NCBI GenBank assembly: GCA_964431735.1
Contig: CAYSLJ010000074.1
Span: 1 to 34,808, forward strand
DNA from: CALARM01 sp964431735
Lineage (GTDB): Bacteria > Vulcanimicrobiota > SpSt-956 > JAKJGF01
DNA length: 34,808 bases
Reading direction: 5' to 3'
The position numbers were made by a program, and so were the translations under genes. Below the pieces are notes generated by a model. That model made no database searches, had not been told where the DNA came from, and saw only the letters and a list, made by a program, of their open reading frames with translations. Below are positions 29,620-34,808 of the stretch, piece after piece (position 1 is the first letter of the stretch; each line of letters begins with the position of its first letter).

Positions 29620-32600
29620 ATGCATGAAAATTATTTTGATTATTTAATAGAAGAAGTGTCAGTTTTTTCTCCCGGAAGAACCATTGATTCTCTTAAACGT
29701 CACTTCAGAGGCTATCCCTTTGACGAGAAATCGAAAGCAATTATATCAAAGGTTGCAGAAAAGAGACATATTACAGAAGAGAATAAACTGAAACTGGAAG
29801 AACTGAAAGAAAAACAGAAGAAAATCTCTGTTGTAAAAGAATTTAAAACAGGCCCTCTTTCACAGGAATTCCTGAAAAATACATCTACAAGACCTGTATT
29901 TATAATATGTTCAATAGTTATTTTTCTCCTGTCTTTTATTCTTTTAACAGGCTCTATCAGTCCTCTGAGTCTCCTGTTTTTTCTGGTAAACTCTTCTGCC
30001 AGTTTGATTACAGGTATATATATGTCAGGACGTAAGTCCCGCAGTGCCTATATTATTCTTTCTTTTATTACTTTTCTGATAAGCCTGATACTTTCATTTT
30101 ATATGTTGCCTCATGATAATTACTGGAGGGCCCAGTTTGTTTCATGTGTTATTCCTTTTCTTTTATTTCCTGTTTCTTCGTTACTGGCAAGAAGTGTTTT
30201 TGAAGTTATAAAAACCATTTTAAAAATATTACATAGAATGGAAATGACAGCAAAAAAGAAAAGAAATCTTAAGAAAAGCAGGGATTTGAAGGAAAAGAGA
30301 AAAGAAATAGAAAAAAAAGTTCACATAATAGACAGGGAAATCAAAGAGATTCACAATAAATTAACTGATAAACAGATGGATTTTCTGAGAAATCTGGCAG
30401 AAACACATCAACATATATTTTTTCCCTTCAGTGAAATAGAAACAGCATATGATCTGCTTCATGGCAATCTTATTATAGCCATAGGAGATTACAGTAAAGG
30501 CCTGGAGTTAATAAAAAAACATCTTTCCGGAACTATAGAAAAATTTCCTGCCTTTTATTTCTGGCAGGGTGTAATAGAAACAGAAGATGGTCTGTTTGAT
30601 AAAGCTTTTTTATCTTTTAACAGGTGTATAAGTTTACTGCCACAATCAGTAGATTCTTATCTGAGCCTGGGTTTTACCTGTATTAAAAATAAAAATCTCG
30701 ACCTTCTTGAAGGTATGATGAAAACAGAACCGCTCTTTTCCCTTGATAATCCGGAGAAGTTTTTTCTGAAGGGATTGCTTCTGTTTTTACAGGAAAACCC
30801 GGATAGAGCGGAACTGGAACTGCAGAAATCCCTTTCCCTTAATCCGGAAAACAATACGGTAAAAATAATTTTACTATTTCTTTTTCTTAAAACAAAACAG
30901 CACAAAAAACTTATTGCTATGATAAAAAATATGAAAGATAATTATATTCTCTGTGAAATGTTTATGGGAGTGGCTGAATATAATCAGAAAAATTATAAAC
31001 ACGCTGTAAATCATTTTAATAATGTCCTTTGCCATGATGATGAACATATTGAAGCCCTGTGTTTCCGGGAGCTTTCTAAAGCATATATCAAAACCTGGTC
31101 TATCTTTAAAGAAAAAAACATGGCCCAGAAGTTTATTTCACGGTTATCAGGTGATATAGAACATTATTCTATAGTTTGTTATACTATAGGTAAATTGTAT
31201 CACATAGAAGGTTATAATAAAGAAGCTCTGTATTATCTGGAAAAAGCATATAAAATAGAACCGGAACACAGTCTTATACTGGGAGACCTGGCGAGATTCT
31301 ACTTGAATTCACCTTCTGAAAACCTTCTGGCTATAGAAGTGCTCTTAAAAGCCATACCTTTACTGGAAGGGAAAAAGAGAATTTTAAAGAGACTTCTTAC
31401 GTTCCTCCTTATTCAGTCCGACATACCTGACTCCATAATAAAACTTCTGGAAGAACAGTATTTTAAGAATATCAATTATGATCCTCTTCTTGTACAGTTA
31501 CTTGCAAAATACCATCTGAAGAGAAATACTATGAGTGAAAAGGCTACAGAAATATATTTAAAAGCGACAGAAATTAACTGTATCGATGAAAAATCGAAAA
31601 GTTCTGCAGTCAGGCTTATTGCATGGAATGATGCTGAAACAGGTAAGCCTGAAGAGACAAGAACAGAGCTGTATAAAAATCTGCTTGCTCTGTACCCTGA
31701 TGATGAAAGAATAATGTTTTTAAATTCTTCTATAATTTTTAGAAGTAAGAATATGGTAGAAGAAAATCCGGAACTCTTTAAAAATTTGCTTCAAAAAAAA
31801 TATATGTCTTCCAGATTCTGGGATATCTTTGATTTGAACAGGGATTTTATCCTTATTTCTGTTGTAACATATTTTCATCGCCATAAAATCTATAATGATG
31901 AGACTATGACGTTAATACAGGAGTCTTTTGACAGGTTTTCGAGAGATAGACATGTATTGCTCGCTTTCGGAGAAGCAAGTGAACACCTGGGAGCTACAGG
32001 TGAAAAATCTCTGAGAGCCTATAAATCGATTTATAGAGAAGAGCCTGATAATATAGAAAACCTTGTTGCTCTTGGCAGGGCTTATCTTGCATGTAATGAA
32101 ATTCATGCAGATACGATAAATGTTCTGGAACAGATATTTACGAAAGGTCTTTGCTGGGATGAAGCCATCAAGGTAATGACTGATTATTATCTAAAAAAAA
32201 TGGCAGACGGTAATCTTACAAAAAATATTATAGTCCTCTCCGTATGGGGTCATTATACGAAAATAGTTCCGAAAGACTATAAAGTCAGGTTTTATATAGC
32301 AGAAGAGTTTTTTGCTCAGAAAGAATATATCCATGCCTGTGAGGAATATGAAGAAGTTGTATCGGCCTGTCCCTCTCACAGAGATGCTCTGTTTCGTCTC
32401 GGAGAATGTTATATTGAAATGGGTAACATAGAAAAATCCATAGAAACATTCAAAAAGATATTGAATATAAAAAGAGATGACATGGCGGTCCTGGAAAAAC
32501 TCGGCAATCTCTATCTAGATGTTTATAAAAACGGAGAAGAAGCTATCTTTTATTACGAGAAAGCCCATGAAGGAGACAGGAAAAATATTGAATATCTTAA

Positions 32601-34401
32601 AATATTGCTTGATCTCTATAAGAAAAAAAGTGATCCCCCTAATATGATAAGGATTCAGGAGAAGATAACATCCCTTGAGAGAACGGGAAAAAATCTTGCG
32701 ACACTCGGGAATTTTTATTTAAAAACCAACAGGATTAAAGAAGGTATTTCCTGTCTCGGGGAAGCAATAAAAAAAGAATTTCATGCAGATGGAAAAGTTC
32801 ATCTTATGCTTGCAGAAGCAAAATACTTTATGTTAAACGATCGTTCCCAGAGAAGAGACTGGGCGGAACTTACAGATATTCTCTCTGAAGCGATAAAACT
32901 TGGATGCAGGGATAAAAAGATCTATGAAATAAGATATCAGGTCTATCTTAAAATCGGCGATAAAAAGAAGGCAGCAGAAGACAGAAAAATTTTTGCTCCC
33001 GATGATCTGGATAATCTCTATCAGCTTGCAGTGGAGCATGAAGCTAAAGAGGATATAAACAGTGTAAAAGAAAATTTAATGCAGATTTACCGGCGTGATA
33101 AGGATTTTCTCGATGTTTCTCTGAAACTGGCACGAATCTATGCGGAAGAAGGTACCTTTGATAAAAAGCATATAGATATTATTCTACACAGTTTTTATAA
33201 CAGAACAAGCCAGTTTCTTCATAATGATGAAGATAACAGAATGATTGACCATATACATAATTATTTTAAGGCCAACCATTTATTTCTCGAAGAAATAGAG
33301 TTTCTTAAAAGCCTTTTTCTTCTTGAACATCCCTATAATAAAGGAAAATTAAAAGGATGGATTGCCATTGCTTTCCTGGAACTGAATAACCTGTCTGAAG
33401 CCTATGAAATAGTGAATGAAATCGATATAAACCTTGATAGAGATACACTTCTTGATGCAAATATGAGACTTGCAGAAGAACTTTTATTCAAGGAACAGTT
33501 TACAGAAGCAGAAACTATTCTTGAAAAAATCTATCTTACAGATCCTGCTTTTAAAAATTCAGGTTCTCTTCTTGAAAACCTGAGACATGAAAGACTGGGA
33601 AGATTTGCTCTTCTGGAGCCAATAGGTTCGGGAGCCAACGCCACTGTATATAAAGCTTTTGACCTTGTTACGAGAAATTATGTGGCACTTAAATGTCTCC
33701 ATAATGATCTTGACAGTGACAGAGAAGCTATTAATAATTTCAAAAAAGAGTATGAAATATTATCGGAGCTTATTCATCCCGGTATAGCAAAGGTTATTCC
33801 AGGAAGTTTCAGAGAGAAATTTTTCGCCATAGAACTTCTGGATAAAACCCTCTCTCTTGTTCTGGAGAAAAATAAAGATGGTCTGGAATTAAATGAATTT
33901 TTTCATATTGTTACTCAGATAGTGGAAGCCCTTCATTATATGCACAGCAAAAATATAATATACCATGACCTTGCCCCTGATAATGTTATGTTCGCAGGAA
34001 ATATAGTCAAATTCTGCGACCTTGGAGGAGCAAAAAGATTTGATCTTAAATCAAGACAGACTATAGTGGGAAGTACGGAAAAACATTATTTATATGCTTC
34101 TCCAGAACAGTGCAGGCATGAATTTGATTCTTCCGTAAAGGTGGATCACAGAAGTGATATATACAGCCTGGGAGTTCTTATGTATCATATGATCTGCGGA
34201 ATCCCTCCTTTCATAGGCCCCGATCAGGCTCTTTTATCAGCCCATCAACATTCTGTACCATCTCCTCTTCTTCTTCAGAAGGATAATATACCCAGACAGC
34301 TTGTGTCTATTATTCTGAAGGCTCTGGAAAAAGATCCTGACAGAAGACATCAGTCCATGGAAGAACTCCTTCAGGAACTCATGCAGACTCCGAGATGGTA
34401 A
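29620..34401 (+). CDS. Membrane TPR protein with C-terminal Ser/Thr kinase-like domain
   Basis: A 1593-residue protein. Residues 1-90 are a soluble head. Four membrane helices lie at about 93-110, 114-134, 142-161 and 171-190, then a basic coiled coil (205-255). About 1000 residues of TPRs follow. Residues 1328-1590 form a protein kinase domain with glycine loop GSGANATVYKA (Gly1336 onward), ATP-binding Lys1358 (YVALKCL), Asp1450 and Asn1455 in the catalytic loop, DLG at 1467-1469 and ASPEQ. The catalytic loop is unusual: the usual HRDLKP is YHDLAP (Tyr1448, His1449, Ala1452), so the conserved Arg and Lys are lost. Bacterial Hanks-type kinases normally have the kinase first and sensor repeats after; here the order is reversed. 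The binding site upstream of the ATG is weak. Confidence 0.85.
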   Translation: MHENYFDYLIEEVSVFSPGRTIDSLKRHFRGYPFDEKSKAIISKVAEKRHITEENKLKLEELKEKQKKISVVKEFKTGPLSQEFLKNTSTRPVFIICSIVIFLLSFILLTGSISPLSLLFFLVNSSASLITGIYMSGRKSRSAYIILSFITFLISLILSFYMLPHDNYWRAQFVSCVIPFLLFPVSSLLARSVFEVIKTILKILHRMEMTAKKKRNLKKSRDLKEKRKEIEKKVHIIDREIKEIHNKLTDKQMDFLRNLAETHQHIFFPFSEIETAYDLLHGNLIIAIGDYSKGLELIKKHLSGTIEKFPAFYFWQGVIETEDGLFDKAFLSFNRCISLLPQSVDSYLSLGFTCIKNKNLDLLEGMMKTEPLFSLDNPEKFFLKGLLLFLQENPDRAELELQKSLSLNPENNTVKIILLFLFLKTKQHKKLIAMIKNMKDNYILCEMFMGVAEYNQKNYKHAVNHFNNVLCHDDEHIEALCFRELSKAYIKTWSIFKEKNMAQKFISRLSGDIEHYSIVCYTIGKLYHIEGYNKEALYYLEKAYKIEPEHSLILGDLARFYLNSPSENLLAIEVLLKAIPLLEGKKRILKRLLTFLLIQSDIPDSIIKLLEEQYFKNINYDPLLVQLLAKYHLKRNTMSEKATEIYLKATEINCIDEKSKSSAVRLIAWNDAETGKPEETRTELYKNLLALYPDDERIMFLNSSIIFRSKNMVEENPELFKNLLQKKYMSSRFWDIFDLNRDFILISVVTYFHRHKIYNDETMTLIQESFDRFSRDRHVLLAFGEASEHLGATGEKSLRAYKSIYREEPDNIENLVALGRAYLACNEIHADTINVLEQIFTKGLCWDEAIKVMTDYYLKKMADGNLTKNIIVLSVWGHYTKIVPKDYKVRFYIAEEFFAQKEYIHACEEYEEVVSACPSHRDALFRLGECYIEMGNIEKSIETFKKILNIKRDDMAVLEKLGNLYLDVYKNGEEAIFYYEKAHEGDRKNIEYLKILLDLYKKKSDPPNMIRIQEKITSLERTGKNLATLGNFYLKTNRIKEGISCLGEAIKKEFHADGKVHLMLAEAKYFMLNDRSQRRDWAELTDILSEAIKLGCRDKKIYEIRYQVYLKIGDKKKAAEDRKIFAPDDLDNLYQLAVEHEAKEDINSVKENLMQIYRRDKDFLDVSLKLARIYAEEGTFDKKHIDIILHSFYNRTSQFLHNDEDNRMIDHIHNYFKANHLFLEEIEFLKSLFLLEHPYNKGKLKGWIAIAFLELNNLSEAYEIVNEIDINLDRDTLLDANMRLAEELLFKEQFTEAETILEKIYLTDPAFKNSGSLLENLRHERLGRFALLEPIGSGANATVYKAFDLVTRNYVALKCLHNDLDSDREAINNFKKEYEILSELIHPGIAKVIPGSFREKFFAIELLDKTLSLVLEKNKDGLELNEFFHIVTQIVEALHYMHSKNIIYHDLAPDNVMFAGNIVKFCDLGGAKRFDLKSRQTIVGSTEKHYLYASPEQCRHEFDSSVKVDHRSDIYSLGVLMYHMICGIPPFIGPDQALLSAHQHSVPSPLLLQKDNIPRQLVSIILKALEKDPDRRHQSMEELLQELMQTPRW

Positions 34402-34598
34402 TTTTTGTATTTTTTTTATACTTTTATATATTGTCAGCACTAAATTCTCTTTTGAACTTACCTCTGTAAATATTGACACAGTTTTGATGTAATGTTAAAA
34501 TATATTAATTGCCGTACATTTTACTGGCATAAGCATAACCATGTAATAAACTTTTTGGACCCGTTACGTATGGCGAGAGGAACAAATTTTCATACTCA

Positions 34599-34699
34599 GG
34601 ACTGTAAGAAAAATAACTCCGGCAAATTGTTGGAACAATAAGTATCGTCGCGTCACGATATAAATTATAACTATGATGTAATTATTTTCAGACAGTTCC
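34599..34699. mobile_element. MITE-like element, group I, copy inverted relative to 636-757 (101 bp)
   Basis: Reverse complement of the element at 636-757 with almost no substitutions, but 21 bp shorter because the heptamer array is reduced to GTGACGCGACG. TTA follows on the right (34700-34702); the left flank reads TCA rather than TTA. It abuts a group III element, as the other copy does, but in the opposite orientation. Confidence 0.7.
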
Positions 34700-34702
34700 T
34701 TA

Positions 34703-34808
34703 TTAACGTAACAGGTAAATTGGTACCCAAAAAATATGGAACACGCTCCTGTCCCTGTCCGGGCTCTGTAGGAAAAGATATGCCGTATTAAAAGAGAGTT
34801 ATAAATTA
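34703..34808. mobile_element. MITE-like element, group III, partial at window end
   Basis: Nearly identical to 764-850 (ACAGGTAAATTGGTACCC; CTGTCCCTGTCCGGGCTCTG; AGGAAAAGATATGCCGTATT) and then to the inverted middle part of 8085-8298 (AAAAGAGAGTTATAAATTA). The right end lies outside the window. Confidence 0.6.

Larger units (their letters stand above)
34402..34808. other. Gene-free tail with elements running off the window
   Basis: No gene is supported. After an AT-rich stretch with no clear terminator there is a short word (GAACAAATTTTCAT, about 34580) that is the complement of one near 3612, then a group I element (34599-34699) and a group III element that continues past the end. Confidence 0.7.

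Noticed and set aside
1..34808. tRNA or rRNA genes
   Set aside because: No cloverleaf-like segment, T-loop consensus or rRNA signature was found by reading the intergenic regions on both strands; a dedicated covariance search would be decisive.

Overview
The window is an AT-rich bacterial chromosome segment. Coding regions follow clear GGAGG-type ribosome binding sites, and TTG and GTG starts are common. The protein content suggests an uncultured, environmentally responsive bacterium: two very long tetratricopeptide-repeat (TPR) proteins, one fused to a eukaryote-like protein kinase; two PQQ-type beta-propellers; a two-receiver histidine kinase; a NarL-type regulator; Ig/TIG-domain lipoproteins; and two cobalamin-type radical SAM enzymes. 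The only clear housekeeping gene is mnmA (tRNA 2-thiouridylase). I see no rRNA, tRNA or CRISPR array and cannot name the phylum.

Layout. 1-3.5 kb: an Spx/ArsC-like protein, a zinc-ribbon membrane protein, and on the minus strand a beta-propeller gene followed by a response regulator. 4-8 kb: an unrecognised coiled-coil protein, a STAS-like/winged-helix protein, and an HD-domain protein whose nucleotidyltransferase half has lost its catalytic residues. 8.5-17 kb, mostly minus: a lipoprotein, a TPR protein of about 1286 residues, a small membrane protein (plus strand) and a hybrid histidine kinase. 17.1-18.4 kb: a tnpB gene without tnpA. 18.7-24.8 kb, plus strand: a likely transcription unit of subtilase, beta-propeller and two tandemly duplicated B12-type radical SAM enzymes. 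24.8-29.4 kb, minus: small proteins, mnmA, a paralogous lipoprotein whose real start appears to be CTG, and a membrane-anchored TPR-like protein. 29.6-34.4 kb: a four-helix membrane/TPR/kinase protein of 1593 residues.

The most unusual content is between the genes. Intergenic DNA is packed with small non-autonomous elements that start with G, end with C, carry imperfect terminal inverted repeats and, in nearly every case, are flanked by TTA. Many enclose a GC-rich palindromic array of 7-bp words (GTAACGC/GTGACGC). Two copies of one element, at opposite ends of the window, differ by exactly 21 bp (three heptamers) in this array. Other intergenic arrays use unrelated words (GTGAGTA, CTGGTCA, TGTTGGG) but keep the 7-bp period. 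Elements have chained end to end sharing TTA sites, and two of them supply the stop codon of the neighbouring gene.
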